Origin: Tretioscincus oriximinensis
Lineage: Eukaryota; Chordata; Lepidosauria; Squamata; Gymnophthalmidae
Direction of reading: 5' to 3'
Length of the DNA stretch: 64,000 nt
Assembly: GCA_022410635.1 (NCBI GenBank)
Contig: JAJVDF010000209.1
Coordinates: 1,278,979-1,342,978, forward strand
This document shows, piece after piece, positions 47,915 through 60,531 of this stretch. A model generated the notes under the pieces. That model saw nothing but the letters and a program-made list of their open reading frames with translations. It had not been told where the DNA came from and ran no database searches. The number at the start of each line of letters is the position of its first letter. Within the stretch, counting starts at the first letter, position 1. Both the position numbers and the translations under genes were made by a program.

Positions 47915-48274
47915 TATTTGGGTCCCAAATATTTGAAGGAAGATGCTTGCACCCTAAGAGCTTCTGATGAGACTCACCTGACAGTCCTACCTACTTCACT
48001 AAGGGGGTGTGGATGCATGGGNGGGCCTTCTCTGTGATAGCCCACAGCTTGTGGAATTCACTCTTTGCTGAGGTGCATGTGGCACCTACACTTACACATT
48101 CAGATGCACCTGTTCACCTTTGCTTTTGTCTGAGCCAAAATTTCCCTTCTCTTTTAATACACTGTTCTATTTTTAATTGTTCTATTTTAAACCAATTTAT
48201 GATTTTTTATTGTGATCCTCCTTGAGACCTTCAGATAAAGGGCAGAGTATAAATGTAAGTAAATAAATAAATAA
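47915..48274 (+). mobile_element. L2-like LINE 3' end, decayed
   Basis: GGGTCCCAAATATTTGAAGG, GGGCCTTCTCTGTGATAGCC and GCACCTGTTCACCTTTGC correspond to the last ORF2 codons at 5390-5630. CTTGAGACCTTCAG, GGGCAGAGTATAAA and (TAAA)n form the tail. Confidence 0.82.
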
Positions 48275-48696
48275 TCCAAGAGTACAAAATCAAACAGTCT
48301 TATTTCCACATCCTATCCACACCTCAATCTCATTAAAATGCTTCCACTGCTACAAAAATATTTGGGCTCCTGACAACGCCATAAAATCTTGGATTGTCTG
48401 TGCAATCCATGGTACATGGCAACTTTGATTCTCAATAAACAAGCTTGTGTAGATAAGTTACATAAACCTAGAAGATCCAATCACTTTTTTTTACCCTAAT
48501 TCAAGGGCCCAATCTTATTAGCTTCAACTGAGTCAACAGTGTATTTTCTCCAGTGAGTTTAATGAAGGAGCAATTTAGATAAGGGAAATCAAATGGGAAG
48601 AAATAATTAAAACATTCTTAGTTCAATTACATCTTCTTGGTCTTCAAAACAGCCATGCAGAATGTTTCATTCTTTTATTATTAGTTTAAAANGTTG

Positions 48697-48713
48697 TTTG
48701 TGTGTGTGTGTGT
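48697..48713. repeat. GT dinucleotide microsatellite
   Basis: About eight GT units. Confidence 0.95.
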
Positions 48714-48864
48714 GAGGGATGTATATCTGCCTAACAGCCTAACCCAGAGAATAAAGGGTGGGAAATGAAAATGAACCTGAATAAAATGCTAGCCATACAA
48801 ACAGAAAATGACNTTTCAGTAACAAATCTCTCTTTCACCCAGACATATGCCCTAACCATACGTA

Positions 48865-48975
48865 GTCTTATTCTGGGTAACATCTTGGGACAGCTTGGCC
48901 ATCCACATGCCAGTGTAGACAATATCAAGCNTCATTCAGGGCCTGCCATAGTCTACACTGTACATGCCCAGGATA
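48865..48975. repeat. Palindromic repeat family P1 copy
   Basis: GTCTTATTCTGGGTAACATC on the left, CCAGTGTAGACAATATC and GGCCTGCCATAGTCTACAC in the middle, and CCCAGGATAAGG on the right match the family with a rearranged centre. Confidence 0.55.
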
Positions 48976-49485
48976 AGGATCCTTGTGGTCAGGGGCTTTC
49001 CCATGACTGCAATGAGAAGCAAAATACTGCAGCCTTTTGAGATTCTGTGACAGCTGTTGATATGAGTATTTGGTAAGCCGAGGTAAATAGCTGAAGTTGA
49101 AACAAGCCCAGAAGAGATTTTGAATACATGTTGTTATTTTTATTTTTTTAAAAAGAGATATATTTTCAAAACTAGTAAAAATGGCTGGGTAGTAAAAGGT
49201 CAGATGCTCTGGGAGAAGACAAGTCAAAAGGATGACAACCTGTGCTGTTCTTTCAAAGTTTGATATCCCCCCTCTCCCATGAGGTAAAGTATGCATGCCA
49301 TGTATCAGGTAAGAAATGCAAGCACTTCTTTTCTGATATAAAAGCATGGAGATTTGGCCCTGCCATTTCGTAGAGCAGCTATAAAACCATATCAAGATTG
49401 ATAAAGCAGTGAAAGAATATTTATTAGAACCATCAAGTTTGATAGTCACTGAAGGATTAACAGAATGGAAAAAGGGGAAGGTCAA
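48925..49485 (-). other. 186-codon open frame, unrecognised
   Basis: The longest unbroken frame outside the recognised repeat tracts starts at an ATG at 49485 and runs through 48925. It has Cys-, Ser- and Phe-rich stretches, no domain I know, no signal peptide or regular membrane segment, and its C-terminal part crosses a P1 repeat. No promoter, poly-A signal pattern or splice structure was seen. Chance is the leading explanation; an old pseudogene is possible. Confidence 0.2.
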
Positions 49486-49503
49486 CCCTGCAGGTTCAGT
49501 ATT

Positions 49504-49667
49504 GTTTATTTATACTTAGACCCCACCCCATACCCGTAGGTCTCAGGGCGGCCAACAGCAAAACATCAATTTAAAATTAACAAATTGAAAACAATATCTA
49601 AAAGTAGGGGGGAAATGACATTTTTTCAGCCAAAGACCAGGTGAATGAGGTGCTTTTCAAGATGGAG
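49504..49667 (-). mobile_element. L2-like LINE 3' fragment
   Basis: TTTATTTATACTTAGACCCC, then ATACCCGTAGGTCTCAGGGC and AGCCAAAGACCAGG, are the inverse of the L2-like tail and final ORF2 codons. Confidence 0.83.
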
Positions 49668-51709
49668 GCATGAAGGATCATTTCAATACCCAAGCTTTTA
49701 TGCCCCCATAATAGCCAACTCCTGCCCTCTAACTTTCATTGGTCATTCTCTGACTATGGAATGTTCTCACCCAATCACGACCTGTCTTGTAATCATCATC
49801 ATACAAGTCNTTTCTATTACAGATATAGGCAATCAAGCACTGAATTGACCTTTCAATTCCCAGAACCAAGTTCTTTGTTAGCATCCTTTATCCATTCATC
49901 CCTTTGATTGTAACTTTCTTCTCAACCTTGCACAGTTCATTCCCTGGCTATTGGCAAGCTTTATTTTCTCGGGATAAAGGCCTTCTGCCTTGTGTTCTAC
50001 ACTACAAGTTAACCTTCATGATTATGATGCTGAAACCTACGAATTCTAGTAGTTCCTCCACTGAATGACATTGATGTCGCCCCCCTTTTCTCATGATCGA
50101 CTGATCATTGGAAATTTAACATCGATGTTCTATTTCTCACTTTTTCTTTCCCTTATGATCTCTGAGCACTACTGACCACTTACAGATTACTGCTTTAATA
50201 CAATCCTGCGGGTAAGCCTTTTTTTTCCAAGGATTATTTCACTGCGTTCACTGTTGTTATTCTGGGCGTAGATATCTCGAGTGCACCTGTTATTTATGCC
50301 TCTTTCCTCTCAGCAAACTGGAAAGAAGACACAAAAACGTTTCAACACAAATGCCAATGCCTTTTTCTTCCTTTTCATAGGGGAGCAAGAAAAATGTAAT
50401 TATTTAGCCGTTCACCAGAGAACTGAACTTTTTAATGCCCCTGAAACACCAACTGGAACATTGGGCACACATTAAATGTATTGAATTTCTTAAATGACCA
50501 ACTAACAGTGAAACTGGCACAGGTTTTAACTGCATTTTTATGGATTCAAAGGAAACAGTAAGGTCCTTTCTGTATTTAGGCTTGGGTACAGTACAGGCAA
50601 TTAGCAGGAGTAGATAATCTGCGCTACCAATCACCCCACTACTTGTTGTCCCCAAATAGCCAGAGCTGCTTCGCCTAATATCTGTTACTGCTGCAAACTA
50701 TCTAAAGCAGTTCATGAGTAGTCTGGAGGCAGTGGGAACAGCTCTGTATGGAATGTAGATGGTGAAAGTCAAACCTTTCAATTCAGATTGGTGTATCTGC
50801 CCTCNTACAATTTGTACCCATTCCCAATTTTCCCATTTTGCTGGTGCTTTATCAAGAACCAGCTAATCAGATTGGGGCCCTCTTGGAGATAGAAAACTAA
50901 GCAACAGGCAGTGAAGGGTTTGTCCCCATTGATTCTTCAAGCATGCAGTAAGGGAAGTTTGGGTGCAGAGAGAGAGATATGGGTAAAGAAACTCAGATAA
51001 GTTCACTTTTTTCTTTTATATGCAAATTTTAGTCCTAGTGCAGATCATACCTGAGTCAGGTTCTGGCCAGAAACTCTGCCTTCAGCATTTTGCTACTCCT
51101 AATGCAGAAGTAGAACCAGGGGTCTATCTCCAAGGGTGTGGACCATGGAAAAAGTCTTCTCAAAACCAGGAAGGATTGGTCTGCAATAGGCCCTTCATTC
51201 CAGTGTGCTACATATTTCAAAGTGTGACGAAAATTATATAGCATTCCTAGTGTAGAAGTGTGTGCATATGTGTGCACATACATACAGAGAGACACACACA
51301 TACACAAGCCACAATAAATGCACAAGGGATACCTATTTCCTTACGTCAGGTATCAAGTGAGGAAGGGAGATAAATGTTTGTTTGAGGTCACCTAGTTCAT
51401 GCCAGATCTATGGCTTCAAAGGCTTCCCAGTTAACAAGGGATTAAAATTGACCTGGAACCCAAATGAAAAGTTCCCAGTTAACTCTGGAAAACAGCACTC
51501 ATGAGGCAAGGGACTGACTAATTAACCTAGATGCCAAGATATTTCGGGCAGAAATTTAAAATGAGCCTTATTAGTGTGCTAATGTTAATAGACAAGGAAA
51601 AAGATATTTAGAAATTAGAACGCTACCAATAATAATAATAGTGATAATAAAACATTACCCTGAAGGAGCTGTAACAAAATCACCCAAATCCAAGATGAGT
51701 GGACATCCG
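49668..51709. other. Unique sequence, no feature seen
   Basis: About 2 kb without a recognisable gene or repeat. A CA/CATA-rich patch lies at 51262-51305. Confidence 0.5.
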
Positions 51710-51717
51710 CAGTAGGA

Positions 51718-51879
51718 TAGGCTGACTAGATGAACCCTTTTGGGGGGGTGGGGTTGAAAACCCGTTTTTGGGATGCCTCCTGGGGTTTTTTTTTGAAAAA
51801 AAATTCCTCAGAAAAAACTGAAAGGCACCNCAAAACCAGGTTTTCAAACCCCCTCAAAAGGGGTCATCTAGTCAGCCTA
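51718..51879. mobile_element. Non-autonomous hAT-like element, family B copy 1
   Basis: The ends TAGGCTGACTAGATG and the inverse CATCTAGTCAGCCTA are perfect. The flanks are an exact 8-bp duplication CAGTAGGA (51710-51717 and 51880-51887). Inner inverted matches continue through CCCTTTTG and TTGAAAACC. At 162 bp it is almost fully palindromic and cannot encode a transposase. Other copies are at 61595-61792 and 63796. Confidence 0.95.
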
Positions 51880-51887
51880 CAGTAGGA

Positions 51888-53066
51888 CCAACCCACCCAC
51901 CCCAAGCTCATCANCTACCACAGTTCATAACAAAATCATCACCCAAAAATAAAAATAAAAATTCTCTCTCTGTAGCTAATCTGTTTCCTGGGAAGTTTGA
52001 GGAGTAAAAGTGGCTGATGCACCCACACCATATACCCAAGAAGGTTTGTTTAATGTTTAATTTTGTCAAACACTCCTTTGAATCAAACTGGTTCCTATTC
52101 AGATTGGTTTGACACAAATACTAGAAACACAGGCAGACACATTTTTCAAAGGAATATTTAAACTTCCAACTTCACTAGTAAACCAAGGTCAATGGGCAGA
52201 AAAGATGAATTTAACATGTGATAGTTACATGGCTTATAGAGTTTTACTGGGGATTATTTGCAGCTGTTTCTGTTCATCTCTAATTTCAATCCACAAAACT
52301 GTCCTGAGATGTTTCTGAGNCCTCACTTGAAATCAGAATTTAACCCATGAAACTCAATTCAGTGCATATATTTACCATGTTATTTCTGTACTGGTAAATC
52401 CCGAAAGCTGAAACAGAGCACATCTGCAGTTAGCAGGACAGGTAATGTTATAATCTAGATAACATGTGCTACAATGCTGAGTTAATGCATGTGTCTTGCA
52501 NCCACATCAATACTTGTATGGATCTTTGCCCATGACAACCTACTTAATCTTGCACCAACAGCACTGGTATAGGTATAATTTTGATTAATGTGGTCTTCCA
52601 CTATCCTGGATAAAAAGATTCTTTAGTATAGTTCTGATCCTTATTATCATTAGTCCCGTGCAGACAATGTGGATTACTGAACTCTTTAAATCAGATTACT
52701 AGGTATTTGCATAAAGGACCCTAGTTAGAATATTACAGTTCATTGCAAACATTCAAAATTCAATAGAATAGATATGCATATTACTTAACAGGTGCTCTTT
52801 CTACTATTGACACANACTCTTTGGATATAGAAGAGGTTTTGATGAAGAAATCAATACATAAGTAAATTGTTAAAAAATGCTAAAATTGCTACGAGAGGGT
52901 AAAATGATTTTGTGATGCCACTGATGGCAGAAAGAGGCACACNGACAGAAAGTGATTCAGCTCTGAAGTGTTTATTCAGCTCTTATTGGAACCTGAGTTT
53001 GGACAGCAGTGATTGTCCTGAATGGATATAACCTTATCCAAAGGCTGTGGGCACACATGTGCTATT
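51888..53066. other. Unique sequence with one weak dispersed repeat
   Basis: 52660-52725 resembles 41560-41625 (CAGACAATGTGGA words). No gene was recognised. Confidence 0.45.
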
Positions 53067-53204
53067 AACCAGTCTTCAGTCCCTGAAGAATAAGATTGGA
53101 AACCAGAAAAACAGGTTTTGAATAGGTCTGAAAACCAAATCCTGTTCAAAATATTCTGATTATTTCTGGTTTTCAGTCCTGTTCTTCAGGACTAAATACT
53201 GTTG
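53067..53204. repeat. Foldback repeat about 138 bp
   Basis: AGTCCCTGAAGAA (53078) and TTCTTCAGGACT (to 53193) are inverted. Inside, GAAACCAGAAA and TTTCTGGTTTTC also pair, as do TTTTGAATAGG and CCTGTTCAAAA. The match extends weakly outward. It looks like a decayed palindromic element with no clear target duplication. Confidence 0.75.
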
Positions 53205-54710
53205 AATGACATGTACATAACTGTAATCAAAGAAACTTTAAATGGGTCTAATTAGTTATTTCTAAATTGGCCACACAATTGTACAATTGACCAGACTGCC
53301 CAACATAGTGCAGTTATAAGGATCTGATGCCACCTACCCTGTTGCTATTACTATTTCCCACTTCTGGATAAGAAAACAAAAATCACTTTAATATGTTATC
53401 AGTATCTAAATTGCAAATTTGTGTCATATATAATTATTAAATTCACATTTCAGTATTTTTAGTAACTAGTTCTTGTGATGCGTACAACACGAGTAAATAA
53501 ATAAGTGGAAATTAAATAGATACAACTTTTTTTTATTTCACGCACATGGGATAGTATATGAACAGATGGATTTCATTTTTTTTATTTAGGCAAACAGAAT
53601 TGAGGCTGTCAGTCATATCAGTGGGAGTCTCATTTACCCTGCAAGCTCAAAATCAGAAGTCATAACTGGAGAAAACGACTTCCTTCTTATTATTGTTTCA
53701 TAGAATATTTGGGCTTTCCTGCACTTGACCTAGGAAATGGTTCCATCAGATTGCAGTTATGCTGCACTCATATCATAATCTGTTCTTCCTTCTTGATGGA
53801 AGAAGATTCTTTCCACCTTCAACTTTTCCTCACCCCGTGTGAATTGCTTGAGGCCAGTCCATCCTTCATCCAGGGGTGTCCACCTAATCTGAAGCCAGCT
53901 CACTCTACCATGTGCACAGTANAGCCGTCCCCAGTCATCACAAGAGCTGGTTTCTGCTTTTGCACTTTATGGTATTCCAGATGATTGTTTGCTTACAGAG
54001 GGAGAAAAGAAAATGCTGGTCAGAAGCCTGACTGACAGGAAGGTCATTCCTTGCAAGTGCAGAAAAGGTGTTTTAGTCATTATAGATGTATACCGTAATA
54101 GAAAGATAAGTGTACACTTTTAGAAGCATGCATATGTACAATATGTGTGCAACAACTTTAGACTTCAAATAGGACCATTTGGCATTCATATAAAATGTAT
54201 TTGTGCAACATTTCCCAGGGAAATGGAATCAATGTAAAGCAACTAGCTGCATATATTTTCCACAGCACCTAACTGAGCCGAAGGTTTCTTACATATATAT
54301 TCATATAATTCTTTTTATTTTTCATTAGTTTCCACATTAATGCACTGTTTCAAATGCCAGTCATTCTAAAGCAAAGGCAACTCTTTTAAGCCACAGAAAA
54401 CAAATTCTATCCTATCAGAACAAATCAAGTGTTCTTTCTTTTAATTTATATGCCAATTTGTTAAAAATGAGTTCTACCAAGTATAATAAAAATCTCTATG
54501 GGGAGCTAATTCAGCAGATGAATTAGGAATGGTAATTTAATTTGCAATGTCAGAGAAAATGTTGGCTGAAGAAGTGCAAATAGATTTATTTCAAATGGGA
54601 ATGAGTCTGTCAGGAATGTTACCATGGGAAAGCTCAAGGGATGTGGGGATTACACAGGAAGGGAAGGAGGAGAAGAAAGAGGTTCTAGATGAGGCTTTCT
54701 TCATGTTATT
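53205..54710. other. Unique sequence, no feature seen
   Basis: No recognisable gene or repeat; a 91-codon frame at 53709-53984 resembles nothing known to me. Confidence 0.5.
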
Positions 54711-54930
54711 ATGGCATGATTATAGGCAATTTGCCCTCACCTAATTGCACATATCCAGCTGTGGTAGACTTAGAAAGGTCCAATATTTTACTTTTTTATC
54801 CTAGTCTTTTTATCCTGATTTCATGGCATGCTGCCCCGCGTTTGTGTCATGACAGTGCCAAGGGGACACAACTGGGAACAGACCTACTGCCCTGCCTTGC
54901 AATTTTTTCAGTAAAGCAGGGCATGGTGAA
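54711..54930 (+). repeat. Dispersed repeat family R2, copy 2
   Basis: Aligned by eye with 2741-2960, in the same orientation and word order. This copy has extra bases around the CATGACAGTGCCAAGGGGAC segment. Family unknown. Confidence 0.55.
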
Positions 54931-55480
54931 GCTGTTTTCCTCTTTGGACAGAAAAATACANCACTTTTGATTACAAACTTCCTTACAGTCTCAAACCTTA
55001 AAGATTTCTAAAGCAAGACTCGTTTCACCTTTGTATTCACTCATCTGATAAGAAAGGGTGGGGGGAGCAGCCAAAGAGAAATGGGGATTCTTGGAAACTG
55101 TAGGCACTGAGTGGTTATGGGACCTATAGGCAGAATGCAAGAGGAAGAAAAGGAGTTTCCTTTGCAGCAAGTGGCTTATATAACCTTCTGTTCTTCTCTT
55201 TACAACAGACATCGTGGAAAGTAGGTGTGATTGAGAGAGCTATAACTAGCCCAGGGTTACCCAGCCCATGGAGGAATATGAAATTAAACAGGGCAATGCC
55301 TAGATAAGACAAGACTGGCTGCCAACCAGCAGATTCTTTTAGTTACCATTCTGCATGGGGTTGAAAAAGTGGATAGAGAAATTATTTGCTTTATTGCAAA
55401 CACTGGAACTGAGGGCCACTAGAAGCTCATGGACAGGAGGGTTAAGTAGGGGGGCTACCTAAAAGGTTATCAACCTTTGA
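54931..55480. other. Unique sequence, no feature seen
   Basis: No recognisable gene or repeat. Confidence 0.45.
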
Positions 55481-55550
55481 AACTTCCTTTCAAAAGAGGT
55501 GGTGACAGCTTGGATATCTTTNAAAAAGGATTAGACAGACATGAAAAATT
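55481..55550 (+). mobile_element. CR1-like sense fragment
   Basis: CAAAAGAGGTGGTGACAGC, TTGGATATCTTT and AAAAGGATTAGACAGA resemble the sense CR1 segment at 22130-22190. It abuts an antisense copy, giving a short head-to-head arrangement. Confidence 0.6.
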
Positions 55551-55565
55551 CAGGTGAACCCTAAC

Positions 55566-55920
55566 TTAAGAACATAAGGAGAGCCATACTGGATCAGTCC
55601 AGAGCCCATCTAGTCCAGCATTCTGTGCCACACAGAGGCCCACCAGATGCATTTGGGCNGTCTGAACAGAGGAAAACAAAATATGCACCTGTTCATGACT
55701 CCCTGCAAATGGTATTTCAGGAGTCCTGCCTTTTGCTCCATCCCGGAGGCAACATCCAGACATCCATCCTAGTACCCATTTATACCCTTGGTGTCCATAA
55801 CCTTGTCCAGTCCTGTCTTGAAACTATCTAAGCTGTTAGCTACCACTATCTTTTCAGGAAGTAAATTCTACAGGCCAATGATCCTCTGGGTGAAAAAATA
55901 CTTTCCTTGAAAGTGAAAAA
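55566..55920 (-). mobile_element. CR1 LINE 3' fragment
   Basis: AAGAACATAAGGAGAGCC, then ACTGGATCAGTCCAGAGCC and CCACACAGAGGCCCACC, then TAGCTACCACTATC and GATCCTCTGGGTGAAAAAA, match the copy at 7013-7560. Confidence 0.88.
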
Positions 55921-57685
55921 TACTGTCCTTGAATATTTGTTTTCAATTTCCCTTGTAAGTCTACAAGTTTGCTAACAATTGCTGACTCTCTCTGAATTNG
56001 TTGGGTTTTGATCCTGAGCAAACCTTGAAGAAACACTGAAGTTTCCTGTGAGAACAAACAAAATTAAACTATATGCCAATTTTCTTCTGTCATCCCACTG
56101 GATCTCTTAGCCTATTAAATAAAAGTAAGACTTGATTAAAAAAATACACACTTCTTGTTCAATTCTGTTTAAATTTTCAAAGCACAAAATATGATCCGGC
56201 AGATTTCACTCAATTCAATTAACATTTAAGCATCTCCCTGTGTTTGACAGTGTTCAGATACAAGTCTTTGCATAAGTGCAGTTTGTTCCCAGTGTCAAGA
56301 GACAGATCTGCAATTTGTAGTAATTTTCAGTTTCTTTTTTTGCAAAGGACATCTCAACTTTTTGAAAATAATTACAAAAAGCTTTAAGACTNAGCTGAAC
56401 TACAACATATACTTGCCTGAACAAGGTGAAAAGNTGATATTTCAAAGTGCTGCACTACTAAAGACTGGCACGATGGTCTTCAAAACAGCAGCTGTTCCAG
56501 ACAGGTAATAAAATACCTGTGACAATAAAGAGATGTGCAGACTGCAGGGGTGATTCAAACGGGATACAAAAAAAAAGCAGGAACTTCATATATAGACTAA
56601 GTCTGTAGACACATGCAGGATTTATGTCTTCATGGGAGTGCCTTCTGGACAGCTCCAGCAGACTGAATCAGGGGTTGTCAGCCATGCAGTTGCTACAAAC
56701 CTGGATTCTTCTGGGTTTCCTGAGAGCTGATTTTTTTTCCAGCTCTCGTGGTGGAGGCCACCTGAAACCTGGGTTTCCCCCTGTGTCTGCCTTGTATCCA
56801 CAAGGCAATGCAGGAGGGGAGACAGCTGGCATGGAAGGCAGTTGACTTGCCCAGTTTGTGACGGGGCTACTTGCTTCTCCTGCATCTTACCGTGGCCTGC
56901 ACATAACACATGCAGATGGACTGGTGACTCCTTAAAAGTCCAAAATAGGCAGTAAATTCACCTTTTAAACCCTTGTGTGTCTGCAGCCTAAGATAAATAG
57001 ATCCAGAAGTTACACAGTTGAGTCTAAAAATCCTATTAACATTCTTCATACAAATATCATTTCCTTGAGGTAAGGTTGCATCCATATGTTTAAAACTTTA
57101 CACTATAATAATGCAAAATCAAGTCTTTTCACGTAACTGTGGAAAACATCTTACAATTGTGATCACAACGGGAAATATTTCCAATATTTCAGATTTTTAT
57201 GCTAATAGTTCTCTGCCAATTTAATGGCATAAAGCTAGGTATTTAAGAAAGCTGTGGTTATAGGTTGAAAACAGGGGAACACAGGGGTTTAGTATTATTA
57301 TTAAAAGCCTCCCTAGCAGCTACAAACTGCAAGGCACTAGAAAGTGAGAGATTTTTCTTTTTTAAATGGATCATTTCCCACTCATAGGGTAAAAAGGGAG
57401 AAGAAGAAAAATGAGGAAAAGGCAACAGCCAATGACAGCATTCAGCCCACAAAGCCTCCTGAAAACTACAATAGAATACAGGAAATTCCTTGCCATTTCA
57501 CTACAAATCTGGGGCAAAAAAGCATGGATTTCCATTAAGGAGCAGCAGCAAAATGTAGAATTCGCTGCATTTACTCTTGAACATTCAGCCATCCTGTGCC
57601 TTTTGCGCTGGTTTTTCTATTAGCTCATTTTTTTTCAGATTCAGCCGCATAATCCAAAAGAGCGTTAGTGGGGCCTTTCTTATGA
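55921..57685. other. Unique sequence, no feature seen
   Basis: Overlapping short frames on both strands around 56620-56910 and 57260-57620 show no family signature. Confidence 0.5.
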
Positions 57686-57835
57686 GGCTTTGGGCCTTGC
57701 TGTAAAAAGTTCATTGGCTCCCTGCTCTCAGAGGGTGCTAGGAATTGTAGCAAGGCAAATGCAGCAATGATTTCTGGGGCTTGTGATGTCATGAGAATAC
57801 CAAGATGTAACAAGGACAGAAAGGGAACAGAGAGG
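57686..57835 (+). repeat. Repeat R3, single copy
   Basis: GCCTTGCTGTAAAAAGTTCA, then GGGTGCTAGGAATTGTAG, GCAGCAATGATTTCTGGGG and AAGATGTAACAAGGACAG align with the inverse of 4080-4215. Confidence 0.65.
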
Positions 57836-59169
57836 AAGAGTGGAGGTAAATGGAGACATCTTTGGAAATGCGTTGTCTCATTTTTAAAAGAAATAGCGAC
57901 TTTAAACTTGTAATGGGGAAGCAGTCTAAGAACCATGTGGGCTTCCAACTATGACGGATGTAAGTGGTTTGTTCCATGAGAGTAAGAAATAGCATTTCAG
58001 CAGGCACAACTGTGGGTGCGTCCATCATTTAAGCATGGCTATGGAGTGATTACAGTGTAGTCAAACAATTAGCAAAGCAAATGCTCTGTTCCTGCTACTT
58101 GTTTGATCTACTTGCCATTGTCAAAGTGAAAACAAAGTTTGAGTTTAAGATAGGTTTGTAAATTTTTTGGGGGGAGTGGACAAAACGTGAATGCATTTAT
58201 CTTCACTGTTCCACAGTCACAGTGCAAAGCTGTCCAGGATGTCATTCAAAGGGTAGATCAAAGGTAGGTGCAGCTTTGCCTGAGAGATCAGTTTAGTTTA
58301 AGTTTTGCATGCAAATCCAATAGACTACTTTAAGCATGGCCTGATAAAAGGAAATAAATTTAAAGATGGGATATGTAAGATAATTCAGAAAAGAGTGACG
58401 CATTTATGTGATGTGTAAACACCATAGGTATTTTATTTCTAGTTACTTTGACAGATTTCTGCTGAATAGGGATAATTCAGTGTCAAAGTATTATCTTTTA
58501 AGGATATTGATTTTAAAACTGATTTTCTCTCCACCCCTAGCCCCACTCTGTAGCTAAGAAGAGCATTTCTTTGTACGGAGGATGGGATTGCTTTACTGTC
58601 ACTTTGCCAGTTGATGTCAAAGCACTTCCACTGTATATACAAGGGAAGAATGGGAACAGGACTCATTGCAAGCAGTCATTTAAGTGGCAAGTAGAGGAAA
58701 GGCGGGGGTGGGAGAAATGATCAAGTGTTCCCTCGCCTCTTTACCTCGTCCCTTCCTACTGAAAGATGTGACATTGTGAAATATTAACTGGCTCTTTGCC
58801 ATTTTAATCTACTCGCTCTGTCGGGAAACAATATTTTAAATACTAAAGAAAACGTTGTGATAAGAATTTCTTATTAAGAGGAAAGCCAAGTTNCAGGGCT
58901 GACATGAAGCAAGAAAAGAAGCAGAAATTCTCTCAGCACTCAGAGGCCAATTTCTGATCTGTCTGCCCATCCCTGTTACTTACATTTGGCTGAACCCAAC
59001 ACAATTTCATTTAGACTGATGGACTTACACTAATATGAAATTGTAATATTTACAAAGTACATGTGGATCCAATGTATAGTTCTCAGTTAATGTGTTTGGC
59101 AACACCCCTAAATTCATTCTTTCTCATCATGAAAGTGAAGAGCCAAAAATCTCATGCAGCCCAAAATCT
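57836..59169. other. Unique sequence, no feature seen
   Basis: No recognisable gene or repeat. Confidence 0.5.
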
Positions 59170-59276
59170 TTGGCCTTGTCCACACTGAACATTATTCTAA
59201 GATGTATCTCAGAATAGGGACCAATACTCTGCCTGGGGCTTGCCATAGACTGCATTAGCAAGAAAGCAGTCTTAGG
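59170..59276. repeat. Palindromic repeat family P1 copy
   Basis: TGGCCTTGTCCACACTGAAC, ATTATTCTAAGATGTATCTC, AGAATAGGGACC and GGCTTGCCATAGACTGCATT match the left and central parts; the right half is short. Confidence 0.55.
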
Positions 59277-60531
59277 GATGTCCATGAGCAGATTTGTGTT
59301 TGTGTGTTTGCTGAACATTCATTAGTTCAACTGGGATCAATGTTGGGTGTTCATGTTCCAATGCATAAATGAACTGTACAAACTAATCTGTGGACATGAA
59401 TTAGACCTTGCACATCCCTAAGTGGTGTGCAATGGATCAACATTCAGGTGGAAAAATCCCACTCCCACTACCTTGCATTCTAAAATAACCTGGAACTGCA
59501 GAATAGGATTCTCCTTTTCCAAATGCAATTTAAAATAACAAAAGTTACATTTGACCCAGCCAATTAGACTAGAAATGCTTTTGGATGTCATCAAGTGACT
59601 ATCTTCTCTGAACTTGCTTTTATTTCATATCCTGTGCATATTCTCCAATTGTCTGCGAGATGAAGTAGCAGCTTGTGTGTTTGAATTTCCTATCATAGGC
59701 GACCAAGACAGAATGTTCTTATTCCTTCACATCATGTTAGTAACATGATTTTTGGAACAAAATCATTTTTTCTTGAGTAGTTCATTCTTATATTGCCATA
59801 TCAGTGTTCTCATCATGCCTCTCTAAATTAGTTTTCTGTTTTTGTGACTTTCCAGTGACACAATAGAATTTCATGGACAATTAATACATTTGATTAGCCT
59901 ACTTCTTTCTGGAGGACCTCCCTAATACTCAGAATATAAAGGTACCAATATCAAATGAGCTTCGTCTGTGTCAAGACATCACATTAGCATTGTCTTCTGC
60001 TGCTCCCAGATGGAGATGTTTAAATGCCCTTTCTCTAAATTTATTTCTATTTAGGAATATGTTTATTTACTTTTATTTAGGAATATATGTGGATTAGCTG
60101 CACCTATATGCATGTATATTAAGCTGTGGGAACATCAACATGTTGTTATACATGACATCGCGGACAATCACACACTGCATCTTTTTTATTTTAGTTTCAT
60201 GTGTTTAGCAGGAGCAGAACTCCTGTACTGCTAATTATTTCATTATTCCTCAAATAGCCCAAAATCTAACTCAAACTTATTATATACCTACTTGAATCAG
60301 CATCAAGCCCCTAGTGCTGTTGTGAGGTGGGACACCATGACTTTACAACAGGATTTCCCACTTGTGGTTCTGATTTGGCTTTTAGTGACCATTTAGTTAT
60401 TACTCCAAATGAAATATGATGTCTTCAGCTTCTCTTGGGGGGCGTATAACTGGTGTAAAGGTCAAGTTATTGAACTCCCTGTGCAGGCATCAACCCCTCT
60501 GCACTGACCAGGGTAGTATAAACTTCTTAGG
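59277..60531. other. Unique AT-rich sequence, no feature seen
   Basis: No recognisable gene or repeat. Confidence 0.5.
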
